Shown: positions 43,151-52,500, numbered from the stretch's first letter. The stretch: DNA of 64,000 bases from Caballeronia sordidicola (GCF_002220365.1 NZ_MTHB01000229.1:21270-85269), one strand, 5' to 3'. Program-made: numbers and translations. Notes: a model not told the origin generated them from the letters alone.

Positions 43151-44431
43151 CTAGCCGAAGCGCAGCCGGTCGATGCCGACGAGCCGGTTGAACACGAAAT
43201 AGAACACCGCCGTGAAGATCACGAGATACGCCGACAACGCTCCGGCCAGCCCCCAGTTGAGCTGTTCGTTGGTTTGCGCCGCAATCAACTGGCTGATCAT
43301 TTCGTCACCGGCGCCGCCCAGCAATGCAGGCGTGATGTAGTAACCCAGCGCGAGCACGAATACGAGGAAGCAGCCTGCACCCACACCCGGCAAGGTCTGT
43401 GGAACGTAGATGCGGATGAACGCCGTAACCGGGTGCGCGCCAAGCGATTGCGCCGCGCGCATGTACACCGGCGACACGCTCTTCATGACTGAGTAGATCG
43501 CGAGGATCATGTAGGGCAGGAGGATATGCGTCATGCCGATCAGCACGCCGGTGCGGTTGAACAAGAGCGGCAAGGGGTGGCTGACGAGACCCATGCCCAT
43601 GAGCAGGCTGTTGATGACCCCGCCCGGTTGCAGGAGCACGTACCACGCGGTCGTGCGCACGAGCAGTGAGGTCCAGAACGGCACGATCACGAGTAGCATC
43701 AGGCGATTGCTCTTGGCTGCCGGCAGGGTGGCGAGCAAGTACGCGACTGGATAACCGAGCACGAGGCACAGCAACGTGACCGACGCACTGATCCATACGG
43801 TGCGCGCAAACGCGTTGATGAACACGGAACTGTCGGCGGGCAGGGAGGCGATCGAACCGTCAGGCGTGACGATGGCGTCGACGGCAGCTAACAAATAGTC
43901 GGGCGTGGGCGAAACGGCAGAGCGCTTCAGGATGCGCCAGATGTCGTGCGTGCCCCAGCGCGGATCGAGTTCGATCAGCGCCGGTTTCCAGGCAGGCGGC
44001 GCAGTCTCTGGCAATTGGCGCGCGGTCCGCATCAGCAAGCTGCGAAACTCCGGCAGATAGAAATTCAGCCGCCGTGCCACAGTTCCCAAGTGCCCTTCGT
44101 CGGACGCACGGCGCATATCCGCCGCGAGGATGGCAAAGGTGTGCTCGTCGGGCACGCCTTCGCCGTTCCATGCCTTGAGCGCCTGTGACAACGCCGGCAG
44201 GTTCACCGGCACCTCGCGATTCTCGACGCTGCGAGACAGCAGGATCGCGATGGGCGCAATGAAGGTGGCGAGCAGGAACAACAGCAGCGGCAGCGCGAGC
44301 AGGAGCGCCTGGGCCGACGCCCGGCGTCGGGTTCTCGCGTATGCCGCACGGCCGTCGGCCCCGAAGCCAGAACCGGCGGTCGGGTCACGCTCAGCCGGTT
44401 CCCGCAGATTGCTGGTCACTGTCGCGGTCAC
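43151..44431 (-). CDS. ABC permease, PotB-like with large periplasmic insert
   Basis: 426 residues from GTG 44431 (AAGG upstream; 8 nt after the binding-protein stop). A first helix near residue 50 is followed by a soluble insert of about 140 residues (VNLPALSQALKAWNGEG ... PADSSVFINAF) before the five remaining helices. The EAA loop is MRAAQSLGAHPVTAFIRIYVP. Ordinary PotB proteins are about 280-300 residues; the insert marks a sub-branch of polyamine/amine-type importers. It would pair with the PotC-like permease. Confidence 0.88.
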   Translation of the reverse strand: MTATVTSNLREPAERDPTAGSGFGADGRAAYARTRRRASAQALLLALPLLLFLLATFIAPIAILLSRSVENREVPVNLPALSQALKAWNGEGVPDEHTFAILAADMRRASDEGHLGTVARRLNFYLPEFRSLLMRTARQLPETAPPAWKPALIELDPRWGTHDIWRILKRSAVSPTPDYLLAAVDAIVTPDGSIASLPADSSVFINAFARTVWISASVTLLCLVLGYPVAYLLATLPAAKSNRLMLLVIVPFWTSLLVRTTAWYVLLQPGGVINSLLMGMGLVSHPLPLLFNRTGVLIGMTHILLPYMILAIYSVMKSVSPVYMRAAQSLGAHPVTAFIRIYVPQTLPGVGAGCFLVFVLALGYYITPALLGGAGDEMISQLIAAQTNEQLNWGLAGALSAYLVIFTAVFYFVFNRLVGIDRLRFG

Positions 44432-44439
44432 GGGTTGCC

Positions 44440-45504
44440 TTACTGAGTCAGCCAAACCTGGAAGCGCTTGTTGATCTGGTCGGCGTTATCCGCCCAGAAG
44501 CTCGCGTTGATCTGCAGTGCGTGCTTGAAGTTGGCGGGAGCCGTCGGCAGGTCGTTCAGGCGATCCTTCGCGATCAAGGGAATCGCATCCTTGCGCGGCG
44601 GCGCGTAAGCAATATATTTCGTCAGGTCTGCGTAGCTTTGTGCGCTTGAGGCCGAAACAATGAACTTGGCTGCGGCATCGCCGTTCTTTGCGCCCATCGG
44701 AATGCCCCACCATTCGAAGTCATAGACCTGGCCGTCCCACACCGACTCGAACGGTTTGTGGTCCTTGTGCACCGCATCGTCAATGCGGCCGTTGTAGGCC
44801 TGCGTCATGACTACGGCGCCGTCGGAGAGCAACTGGGGCGGTTGCGCGCCGGCTTCCCACCAGACGATGCTCGGCTTGATCGTGTCGAGTTTCTTGAACG
44901 CGCGGTCGACGCCGGCGGGCGTGCCGAGGACCTTGTACACATCGGCGGATTTCACGCCGTCGGCGAGCAATGCCCATTCAAGCGTCACCTTCGGCGACTT
45001 GCGCAAGCCGCGTTTTCCAGGGTATTTCTTCAGGTCGAAGAAGTCGTTGATCGTGGTCGGCGGGGTCTTGAGTTTGGTTGTGTCGTAGGCGTACACGGTC
45101 GACCAGACCATGGCGGCTACCGCGCAATCCATGATCGAACCGGGGATGAAGGCGCTGGTGTTGCCGAGCGACTTGCGGTCGATCTTGCGCAACAGCCCTT
45201 CGTCGCACCCGGTGATGGCGTCGTTGGATTCAAGGTCGATCAAGTCCCACGTCGGGTTCTTGGCCTGTTCCATGGCCGATAGCTTGGCGAGGCCGCCATC
45301 GTACGATTCAGTCGAGAAGCCGATGCCGGTGGCCGCCGTGAACGGTTCGAAGAACGCTTTCTTTGCCGCGGCCTCGTATGCGCCGCCGAAGGTCACGACC
45401 GAGATGGTATCGGCAGCATGGGCGGTGGCGGCGAACAGGCTGGCCGCTGCAAGGGTGAGTCCGGCGATGCCCGTCAGACTGGTTCGAACGAGTGTTGCTT
45501 TCAT
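44440..45504 (-). CDS. ABC substrate-binding protein, PotD-like
   Basis: 354 residues from ATG 45504. The signal peptide ends AHA-A, followed by DTISVVTFGGAYEAAAKKAFFEPF, the standard opening of the spermidine/putrescine-binding superfamily (SBP_bac_8). YDGGLAKLSAMEQAKNPTWDLIDLESND and the aromatic-rich VWWEAGAQPPQLL follow. An amine or quaternary-ammonium ligand is suggested by the family and by the adjoining Rieske oxygenase; the ligand itself cannot be read. Confidence 0.9.
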   Translation of the reverse strand: MKATLVRTSLTGIAGLTLAAASLFAATAHAADTISVVTFGGAYEAAAKKAFFEPFTAATGIGFSTESYDGGLAKLSAMEQAKNPTWDLIDLESNDAITGCDEGLLRKIDRKSLGNTSAFIPGSIMDCAVAAMVWSTVYAYDTTKLKTPPTTINDFFDLKKYPGKRGLRKSPKVTLEWALLADGVKSADVYKVLGTPAGVDRAFKKLDTIKPSIVWWEAGAQPPQLLSDGAVVMTQAYNGRIDDAVHKDHKPFESVWDGQVYDFEWWGIPMGAKNGDAAAKFIVSASSAQSYADLTKYIAYAPPRKDAIPLIAKDRLNDLPTAPANFKHALQINASFWADNADQINKRFQVWLTQ

Positions 45505-45505
45505 G

Positions 45506-46663
45506 TCAGTGGACTCCTGCGGTGAAGGGCTGAGCAGGGCCGCGGGTAACGGTAGCGGCCGTTGCGAGGATCTTGCAATCGTCATGGCGCCATGCCACGG
45601 CGGTTGCACTGCCGAGTGACGGAAGATCGTGGTGCTGCGTATTCGGGACTTTGACAATGAGGTTGTCGCCATGACCAAGCTCCCCGAGTTTCAGGTGAAC
45701 GCGGTGGTGATCGCCGCAATACACGAGTTCTTCCACGCGCGCGCTCACCACGTTGGTGTCCGCGGCGTTCTGGGCAGCGTCAGCAGACGCGATATGTGCG
45801 CGCTCGGGACGCAACGCGAGCATCGCTTCCTCGCCGTTGCGCAGACCCCGCCCGCAGCGGCCGCGAATGACCGCGCCGCCCGGCAATTCCAGCGTCGCCC
45901 AGCTTGTGTCCTGTTCGAGCACCCGACCCGTCAAGCCGTTGTTCTCGCCAACAAAATTCGCCACGAACGCGTTGTGCGCGTTTTCATAGAGTTCGGTAGG
46001 GGTCGCGGCCTGCTGGATGCGTCCATCGGAGAACACGGCGACCCGGTCCGACATAGTCAACGCTTCCGCCTGGTCATGCGTCACATACACCACCGTCAAT
46101 CCCAACTCGCGATGCAGTCGCATGATTTCGTATTGCATGGTTTCGCGCAGCCGCTTGTCCAGTGCGCCCAGCGGTTCGTCCATCAGCACTACGCTCGGCT
46201 CGAACACAAGCGCGCGGGCCAGGGCGACACGCTGCTGCTGTCCGCCGGACAACTGCGACGGCCGGCGGGAAGCCAGTTGCGGCAACTCGACCATCTCCAG
46301 CGCTCGCTTCACGCGGGCCTTTTGTTCTGCTTTGCCAATGCCTCTCACCGACAACGGAAATGCAACGTTCTGCTCGATCGTCAGGTGCGGGAAGAGCGCG
46401 TAGTTCTGAAACACCATGCCGATGTCGCGCTGATGCGGCGGTTTATCGTCGAGGCGTTTCCCATTCAGGCGGATCTCTCCCTGTGTCGCCGATTCGAAAC
46501 CGGCAAGCATCATCAGCGTGGTCGTCTTTCCAGAACCGGATGGTCCGAGCAGCGAGACGAATTCGCCTTTCGCTACATCGAGATCGAGTCCTTCCACGAC
46601 GTAATGAACGCCGTCATACGTCTTGCTCACGCCCGCGAAGGAGATGAAGGAGTGGGTTGACAT
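45506..46663 (-). CDS. ABC ATP-binding protein, PotA-like
   Basis: 385 residues from ATG 46663. Walker A GPSGSGKTTT, Q-loop VFQNYALFPHLT, signature LSGGQQQRVALARAL, Walker B VVLMDEPLGALD and switch His in VTHDQAEAL are all intact. A C-terminal TOBE domain follows (about 280-385). It energises import through the two permeases. The stop is 1 nt before the binding-protein ATG, so the genes are tightly packed. Confidence 0.93.
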   Translation of the reverse strand: MSTHSFISFAGVSKTYDGVHYVVEGLDLDVAKGEFVSLLGPSGSGKTTTLMMLAGFESATQGEIRLNGKRLDDKPPHQRDIGMVFQNYALFPHLTIEQNVAFPLSVRGIGKAEQKARVKRALEMVELPQLASRRPSQLSGGQQQRVALARALVFEPSVVLMDEPLGALDKRLRETMQYEIMRLHRELGLTVVYVTHDQAEALTMSDRVAVFSDGRIQQAATPTELYENAHNAFVANFVGENNGLTGRVLEQDTSWATLELPGGAVIRGRCGRGLRNGEEAMLALRPERAHIASADAAQNAADTNVVSARVEELVYCGDHHRVHLKLGELGHGDNLIVKVPNTQHHDLPSLGSATAVAWRHDDCKILATAATVTRGPAQPFTAGVH

Positions 46664-46743
46664 CGTGTCTCGTGGGCTCCGGGTTTCAGATCGGCGTTGC
46701 GTTGCGTGTCTTGCGGCGAGCGTCGCGCATGGTGCGTCGTGCA

Positions 46744-47910
46744 TCAGGCAAGCTGCTGCGCGAGATACCGCGCGAAGTCGTAGTTCGGCCGTTCGAGGTG
46801 ACTGAGATGGCCGGGTTTCGCAAGCGGCGCCTGGACACCACGGAACACGGCCTGCACGCCTCGCCGGTCTTCCTCGTTGACTGCATCCAGCAACGCTTTC
46901 AGCGACGCCATGTATTGCACGGCCTTTGGGTCCGCGATGAATTCAGGCGCCAACCCGCCGCCGAAACGGATATGGACGCGGCTCGTGCCCAACGGCTGCA
47001 GCACGAGGTACCAGAAATAACCCGGTGTCAGCGTGACGAGATGAGTCGGGTAGATCGCGAGCAGCGCGGTCGTCTTGCGCCAGTGCCCTTGAAGGCGCTG
47101 GTTATCCGGATGCGCCTGGCCGATAGGCAGTGACGCTTCCTTGGTGATCCAGTGGTAGTTGAACGCGTCGTGGCCGGCGGGGCATTCCATCTCGTCAAGG
47201 CGCGAATGCGGCCCGACGGTCGCCCGATGCAGCATGGGCAGGTGGTAACTCTCCATGAAGTTTTCGGCCAGGATTTTCCAGTTCGTATCCCAGACGTGCT
47301 CTTCGTAGAATGTTTCCTTGTAATCGGTCATGCCGTAGTCGGCGATCAGATCGGTGAGGCCGGCAAGTTCCTCCGCGACCGGCCGCGCATCGGGGTCGAG
47401 TGTGACGTAGATCCAGCCTTGCCAGGCTTCGCATCGCGCCGTGGGTAATCGATAGTCTTCCTTACAAAATCCGCTTTGCCGCTCCATCATGGGGGCACCG
47501 TGGAGCTTGCCATCGAGCGTGTAGTTCCACGCGTGATAAGGGCATACGATGCGCCGGGTGTTGCCGCGGCCTTCGAGCAACACTGACATCCTATGCAAGC
47601 ACACGTTTGAAAACGCTTTCAACTCCAGTTGCTCGTCGCGCAGGACGACGATCGGCTGACCATCGATATCCGCCGTGAGATAGTCGCCCGCTGCGCCAAG
47701 CGCACTCACACGGCCGACACACAACCATTCGCGACGAAAAATGCGTTCTTGTTCCAGCGCCAGGAAATCAGGCGAGGTGTAGACCGTGGGCGGCATTGAG
47801 CGTGCATCGCTGAACGGGCGTTCGCAGTTGGCCTGCAACTGGCGGACGATCTCCAGGCCGGCGCTGGTTGCTGTCGACGTTGCCATCGAAGATGCCGTTG
47901 CAGAACCCAT
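46744..47910 (-). CDS. Rieske non-heme iron oxygenase, alpha subunit (GbcA/CMO-like)
   Basis: 388 residues from ATG 47910 with an ideal AAAGGAGG site. The Rieske cluster ligands are CLH (Cys104, His106) and CPYH (Cys123, His126). The mononuclear iron site lies in ENFMESYHLPMLH (His223, His228). It most resembles choline monooxygenase / glycine-betaine demethylase (GbcA)-like oxygenases that act on quaternary amines. No dedicated reductase is adjacent; a partner must come from elsewhere. First gene of the minus-strand operon leading into the amine-type importer, 80 nt before the ATPase gene. Confidence 0.9.
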   Translation of the reverse strand: MGSATASSMATSTATSAGLEIVRQLQANCERPFSDARSMPPTVYTSPDFLALEQERIFRREWLCVGRVSALGAAGDYLTADIDGQPIVVLRDEQLELKAFSNVCLHRMSVLLEGRGNTRRIVCPYHAWNYTLDGKLHGAPMMERQSGFCKEDYRLPTARCEAWQGWIYVTLDPDARPVAEELAGLTDLIADYGMTDYKETFYEEHVWDTNWKILAENFMESYHLPMLHRATVGPHSRLDEMECPAGHDAFNYHWITKEASLPIGQAHPDNQRLQGHWRKTTALLAIYPTHLVTLTPGYFWYLVLQPLGTSRVHIRFGGGLAPEFIADPKAVQYMASLKALLDAVNEEDRRGVQAVFRGVQAPLAKPGHLSHLERPNYDFARYLAQQLA

Positions 47911-48089
47911 CGCGCCTCCTTTCCCATTCAGTGAATGTGGCAACCCGTTCAATCTTTGCTACGGGTTGCTCTCGCTGCATGGACATCAATCTATCAAGTC
48001 AAATTACCAGCCAAAATATTGTTTTTGCATGTAGAACCAAGCTTTTTCCTATCTAGCGGGGAGTCATCGGTCTGCGTGTTGCCGTGTGT

Positions 48090-49013
48090 TCAGCCGCCGT
48101 GCTGGCGCCTGATTTCCGCTTCGCAGAACGCGGCGAAATGCTGGACGACTTGCCGGGGTTTCATGCTCCTGGATTGCGCGATACCCAGCGTAGTCGCGTT
48201 CACCTCGTCCTTGAACTGCTTGATGACAAAGTCTTCGCCGTCAACGGTACGGCTTGATTTGAGCGGGAAGTTCAGGATGCTGTAGCCCAGGCCGTTCGCC
48301 ACCATGCCGCGTACAACTTCGGGCTGTGACGACTTGAATGCGGCAATCGGCCGGCCACCGACCGCGTCGAAGAGTCCGGCGAAGTATTCGCGGCTGTGCG
48401 GCAGGTCGAGCATGACGTAAGGCTCGTCGCGCAGGTCGGCGAGTGCGACGGCGCGCGCGCGTGCCAGCCGGTGGGTCCTGGGCAGGATCACATAGGGCGG
48501 CAGCGTGAGCAGTGGCGTGAAGGCGATGTCGTCGGTCAGGTCGAGGTTGTAAGTGAGCGCTATATCCAGCGAACCGTCGTGCAGGCCCCGCAGCAGGTCT
48601 TCCTGATGCGCCTCGAGCGTGCGGAACGCAATGCCCGCATGGTCGGCGAGAAAGCGGCTCATCATCGCGGGCATGAGCGGCGGCGCGAGCGAGACAAGGC
48701 AGCCGAGCGTGATGGCGCCGGACATGCCGCCATCCATTTCCTTGGCGGCCGTCTGCAGGTCCTCTGCGTTCTTGAGCAGGTCGCGTGCACGCCCGAGCAT
48801 GTCCCGGCCCGCTTGCGTCAGGGATAACCCGCTCGCGTGATGGCGAATAAAAAGCTGGACGCCGAACGACACCTCCAGGTCTGCCAGCGCGGTGGAGATG
48901 GACGGCTGCGAGATATGCAGCAGCTTGGCTGCGGCCGTGAACGACAAGACTTCCGCTGTGACGACGAAGTACCTCAACTGACGCAGCGAATAGCGTAGTT
49001 GCGCTGGTTCCAT
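48090..49013 (-). CDS. LysR-family regulator of the oxygenase island
   Basis: 307 residues. HTH: RQLRYFVVTAEVLSFTAAAKLLHISQPSISTAL. Effector domain: GAITLGCLVSLAPPLMPAMM. It lies between the two halves of the island: upstream of the Rieske/importer operon on the same strand, and divergent from the flavin reductase operon. It is therefore the natural candidate regulator for both. A short inverted repeat in the divergent region (49065-49078) may be its site. Confidence 0.9.
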   Translation of the reverse strand: MEPAQLRYSLRQLRYFVVTAEVLSFTAAAKLLHISQPSISTALADLEVSFGVQLFIRHHASGLSLTQAGRDMLGRARDLLKNAEDLQTAAKEMDGGMSGAITLGCLVSLAPPLMPAMMSRFLADHAGIAFRTLEAHQEDLLRGLHDGSLDIALTYNLDLTDDIAFTPLLTLPPYVILPRTHRLARARAVALADLRDEPYVMLDLPHSREYFAGLFDAVGGRPIAAFKSSQPEVVRGMVANGLGYSILNFPLKSSRTVDGEDFVIKQFKDEVNATTLGIAQSRSMKPRQVVQHFAAFCEAEIRRQHGG

Positions 49014-49064
49014 GGTCCACCCCGTGGTCTTTTCTAGCGCTTATTGTGCTTGGACATAAATAGG

Positions 49065-49078
49065 TTTGCATAGGCAAA
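49065..49078. promoter_or_regulatory. TTTGC-ATAG-GCAAA inverted repeat in divergent promoter
   Basis: A small perfect dyad (5-bp arms) 52 nt upstream of the LysR start and 93 nt upstream of the flavin reductase start. A further TTTGCAT lies 16 nt to the right. A dyad in this position is what one expects of a LysR-type site, but the assignment is weak. Confidence 0.35.
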
Positions 49079-49170
49079 AGCGATGATTTGCATTTTTGAA
49101 ATATGTTTTTCGGATGCGTCGCCCGAGCGTAGATTTTGCGAAAGGCTAGCGCAAACGCGAGGAGGTCGGC

Positions 49171-49737
49171 ATGCAACGAGACAGCGGTTCAACGGAATGC
49201 ACAGTGGAAGGTGTAGGCAAGACGGCCGGTGGAGCAGATGCCTTGCTTACATTGCGCGCTGCGTTCCTGGATTCCATGGCATCGAACTCCACCTCGGTTC
49301 ATGTTGTGACGACCGGCAGCGGCGACCAGCGCTTCGGCGTGACAGTCAGTGCCTGCAGTTCAGTGTGTGCGGACCCGCCCACGTTGCTGGTCTGCATCAA
49401 CACACGCAGTCCGGCTAATTTGGCGGTAGCCGGAAACGGTGTGTTCGCAGTGAATTTGCTGAACGTGGCGCAGCGCGGTATAGCGGACACGTTCGCCGGG
49501 CGCTCGGCAACCGCCAAGCCCTTCGACTTTTCCTGTTGCACGATTACGGCCGGCACGCTGGGCGTACCGCTTATCGACGGCGCAGTGGCCGCGCTTGAAT
49601 GCCGGGTCGTGGCGCAGCAAGTCATTGGCACGCACACGGTGTTTTTCGGCGAAGTGGCGGCCGTCACCCGCGCGCCTGTGACGCACATGCCCTTGCTTTA
49701 TTGCAAGCGCGACTATGGCCAGTTCCTGGCTTTCTAG
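49171..49737 (+). CDS. Flavin reductase (HpaC/flavin-reductase-like domain)
   Basis: 188 residues. After a 35-residue non-conserved lead, the fold starts AFLDSMASNSTSVHVVTT and continues RFGVTVSACSSVCADPPTLLVCIN, NGVFAVNLL and GTHTVFFGEVAAV, the marks of NAD(P)H:flavin oxidoreductases that feed two-component monooxygenases. It provides reduced FAD to the HpaB-type oxygenase encoded 55 nt downstream. Confidence 0.9.
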   Translation: MQRDSGSTECTVEGVGKTAGGADALLTLRAAFLDSMASNSTSVHVVTTGSGDQRFGVTVSACSSVCADPPTLLVCINTRSPANLAVAGNGVFAVNLLNVAQRGIADTFAGRSATAKPFDFSCCTITAGTLGVPLIDGAVAALECRVVAQQVIGTHTVFFGEVAAVTRAPVTHMPLLYCKRDYGQFLAF

Positions 49738-49792
49738 ACGCAGGCATGACTTCATTTCCGAACGACATTCCCAACGGACCGAGGCACAGTAA

Positions 49793-51277
49793 ATGATCAG
49801 AACCGGCGAGCAGTATCGCGATTCCATTCGTGACGGACGGCAAGTCTGGATCAACGGCGAACGCGTGAATGACGTGACCACGCACCCCATGTTCAAGCCT
49901 ATCGTCGACATCCGCGCGCGTATCTACGACATGGCGCACGAGAACGCGACGCAGGGCATCATGAGCTACGTGGATGAAAAGACCGGTGAGCGCAACGCCA
50001 TCGGCTTGAAGCTGCCGTACACGCAGCAGGACTGGCACGACAAGCGGTTGGCGGTGGATACCGTGCTGGACGACGTGGGTGGAATTGCCACGCGGGTGGG
50101 CGATGAAACCATCGGCGAGATGTGGTCGCTGTATGACGGGAAAGACGTGCTCAACGAGGTGGACCCGCGTTTTGCGGAGAATATCGAACGCCACATTCAT
50201 CGCACCTTGCACGAAGACCCGTTCCATGTGTCCGCCAATACGGACCCAAAGGGCGATCGCTCGAAGCCGCCTCAGGAGCAGGACCCGGACATGCTGCTGC
50301 ATGTGGTGAAAGAAACCGATGCCGGCATTGTGGTGCGTGGCGCCAAGTATGAGACGGCCGCCGCGTATGCGAACCAGGCGTTCGTCAAGCCGACTATCGC
50401 CAACTGGGGAGATGCGAAACTCTCCGACTATGCAGTCGGGTTCATCGTTAACATGTCGGCGCCGGGGCTCAAGTTCATCTGCCGCACGGGCTTCGCCGGC
50501 CGGGCCAGTCCGGATGACTATCCGCTCTCCAACCGCTGCGATGAAATCGACACGCTGCTGATCTTCGACAACGTCCTGATCCCATGGGAGGACGTGCTGT
50601 TCTATCAGCACACGAAGGCCGCTACATTTATTCGCGCCACGCTGCATCGCTATAGCGCGTTCGCGTTCGTTCAGCGCAACCTGCGTCTAGCCGACCTGAT
50701 GATTGGTGCAGCATTGTTCAACGCGCGTCAGACGGGGCTCGAGAAGCAGCAGGCCGTGCAGGAAAAATTGTCCACGCTCGCGGTGTACAGGGAGACCATC
50801 AATGCGCATTTGACAGCATCTATTGCATGCGGTGAGCGTAGTCCAGCGGGGTTGATGATGCCCAACCAGTCGCTGCTTTATACCGGCCGTGTGCAAGCGT
50901 GTTCGCGGCTCCACGAGATGATGCACCTTGCCCGCGAGTTATGCGGCGGCCAGATTTGCGTGACGCCGGATGCCGCGTCGTTTGCGAATCCCGAGATCAG
51001 CGACTGGCTCGACAAGTACTACACCGTCAATGAAAACTGGGTCTCCGACGACCGCCGCAAGCTGCTTGCCTTCGCCCGTGACTTATTGAATTCCGACTAC
51101 GCCGGACATCGGCTGACGTTCCAGTTGTTTGCCCAATCGCCGCCGTTCGCGCATCTGGGCGCCGTGTTCCGCAACTTCGATTTCGACAGTACGCTGGGTT
51201 ACGTAAAGAAGGCCGCGAACCTGTCGGACCGTGTTGTTCAATCCAGCGCAGAGCCGCGGCTCAAGCGCGTAGTGTGA
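49793..51277 (+). CDS. HpaB-type FADH2-dependent aromatic monooxygenase
   Basis: 494 residues, full length for the 4-hydroxyphenylacetate 3-hydroxylase / PvcC family. It begins TGEQYRDSIRDGRQVWINGERV and carries the family flavin-site regions FVKPTIANW and NRCDEIDTLLIFDNVLIPWEDV. It hydroxylates a phenolic ring ortho to OH with reduced flavin from the adjacent reductase. Its neighbours (RidA, DUF1028) are not those of the normal homoprotocatechuate pathway, so the substrate is probably not plain 4-hydroxyphenylacetate. Confidence 0.9.
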   Translation: MIRTGEQYRDSIRDGRQVWINGERVNDVTTHPMFKPIVDIRARIYDMAHENATQGIMSYVDEKTGERNAIGLKLPYTQQDWHDKRLAVDTVLDDVGGIATRVGDETIGEMWSLYDGKDVLNEVDPRFAENIERHIHRTLHEDPFHVSANTDPKGDRSKPPQEQDPDMLLHVVKETDAGIVVRGAKYETAAAYANQAFVKPTIANWGDAKLSDYAVGFIVNMSAPGLKFICRTGFAGRASPDDYPLSNRCDEIDTLLIFDNVLIPWEDVLFYQHTKAATFIRATLHRYSAFAFVQRNLRLADLMIGAALFNARQTGLEKQQAVQEKLSTLAVYRETINAHLTASIACGERSPAGLMMPNQSLLYTGRVQACSRLHEMMHLARELCGGQICVTPDAASFANPEISDWLDKYYTVNENWVSDDRRKLLAFARDLLNSDYAGHRLTFQLFAQSPPFAHLGAVFRNFDFDSTLGYVKKAANLSDRVVQSSAEPRLKRVV

Positions 51278-51284
51278 GGTGTCC

Positions 51285-51698
51285 ATGAGTCATACCCGCA
51301 TCCGCAAATTCAATACTCGCGAGACCTACCCCGAGCAGAAACTGGATAATGACCTTTGTCAGGCGGTGGTAGCAAACGGCACGGTGTACTTGCGCGGCCA
51401 GATTGGCCAGGATCTGGATACGCGCGAATCGGTGGGTGTAGGCGACATCGCCGCCCAGACCGAAAAAGCCATGGCGAACATCGCAATGCTGCTGGACGAA
51501 GCCGGCAGCAAGCTCGAGGATATCTGCAAGATCACGGTCTATCTCGTCGATGTCCGTTATCGCGAGGCAGTCTATACGGTGGTGGGCAAGTGGTTGAAGG
51601 GCGTGTATCCGGTTTCCACCGGGCTCGTGATCTCAGCGCTCGCGCGGCCCGAGTGGCTGGTTGAGATCGACGTGATCGCCGTCATTCCAAATAGTTGA
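51285..51698 (+). CDS. RidA/YjgF family protein without the deaminase arginine
   Basis: 137 residues from ATG 51285, 7 nt after the monooxygenase stop. The YjgF fold is clear (DLCQAVVANGTVYLRGQIGQ, MANIAMLLDEAGSKLEDICKITVYLVD). The segment aligning with FPARSCVEV of classical RidA is YPVSTGLVI, so the catalytic Arg of imine deaminases is absent. It is probably one of the other Rid subgroups, which sit in catabolic operons and may act on ring-opened amine intermediates. Activity unknown. Confidence 0.88.
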   Translation: MSHTRIRKFNTRETYPEQKLDNDLCQAVVANGTVYLRGQIGQDLDTRESVGVGDIAAQTEKAMANIAMLLDEAGSKLEDICKITVYLVDVRYREAVYTVVGKWLKGVYPVSTGLVISALARPEWLVEIDVIAVIPNS

Positions 51699-51711
51699 AC
51701 GGAGTCTTCTT

Positions 51712-52383
51712 ATGACCTTTTCACTGGCTGGCCGATGCGAGCGTACAGGTATGATCGGCGGCATCGTGTGCAGTTCGAGCATCGCGGTCCCCAGCCGTTG
51801 CTTGTGGGCCAGTCCGCATGGCGTGGTGCTGAGTCAGAACGTCACCGATCCGCGTCTTGGCGTGCTTGGCCTGAATTTGCTGGCGCAGGGGTTCGGTGCG
51901 CAGAGTACCTTGCGGCAGTTGCAGGACGCGCGGCCCTACGCCGAGTGGCGACAGCTTGCGGTACTCGACGCCGACGGTTCGCGGGACGCGGTGACCGGCG
52001 CGAAGGGGCTTGGCACCATCGCGACGAAGGCGGGGCGCGACTGCGTCGCGGCAGGCAATCTGCTTGCGCACGATGGTATCCCGGCCGCCATGGCCGAAGC
52101 CTTCGAAGCGTCTCACGCAAGCTCGCTTGCCGAGCGCCTGATCTTCTCGCTGGAAGCAGGCGCGGCGGCCGGCGGTGAGGCGGGACCAATACACTCGGCG
52201 GGTTTTTGCGTCTACGGGCGGGATGTCTGGCCGCTTGCTGAATTGCGGGTGGACTGGTCCGATGAACCCATCGCCGACTTGCGCGCGCTCTGGCAACGCT
52301 ACGAACCGCAAATGAACGACTATGCAACGCGTGCAAAACGCCCCGAGCAGGCGCCGTCGTATGGGGTGCCTGGAGACCTCTAG
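51712..52383 (+). CDS. DUF1028 family protein (putative Ntn-type hydrolase)
   Basis: 223 residues, the normal DUF1028 length. Opening TFSLAGRCERTGMIGGIVCSSSIAVPSR and later GVVLSQNVTDPRLGVLGLNLL, TGAKGLGTIATKAGRDCVAAGNLLA match the family, which has an N-terminal-nucleophile-like core. It follows the RidA gene by 13 nt; this RidA/DUF1028 pairing recurs in amino-compound catabolic clusters. Function unproven. Confidence 0.85.
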   Translation: MTFSLAGRCERTGMIGGIVCSSSIAVPSRCLWASPHGVVLSQNVTDPRLGVLGLNLLAQGFGAQSTLRQLQDARPYAEWRQLAVLDADGSRDAVTGAKGLGTIATKAGRDCVAAGNLLAHDGIPAAMAEAFEASHASSLAERLIFSLEAGAAAGGEAGPIHSAGFCVYGRDVWPLAELRVDWSDEPIADLRALWQRYEPQMNDYATRAKRPEQAPSYGVPGDL

Positions 52384-52473
52384 CTCATGACGCGTGTCCG
52401 CTTAACAGAACTCTGCATCTGCTGGGTTCACTGGTCGCGTCCATCGCCTCCCGCTACCGGCGAGCGCTGATTC

Positions 52474-52500
52474 TGCGCCTTGTCTGCGCCTTGTCTGCGC
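52474..52500. repeat. 11-bp tandem repeat TGCGCCTTGTC
   Basis: Two perfect copies (52474-52484 and 52485-52495) plus the first five bases of a third. It lies just downstream of the island and upstream of a pseudogene fragment, at the left edge of the decayed zone. Confidence 0.7.

Noticed and set aside
42254..43492. A 412-codon plus-strand frame opposite the Pot-type permeases
   Set aside because: Arg/Glu/His-rich shadow of the minus-strand membrane proteins; no signal or domain.
45629..46660. A 343-codon plus-strand frame opposite the PotA-like ATPase
   Set aside because: The minus strand has complete Walker A/B and signature motifs; the plus frame has none.
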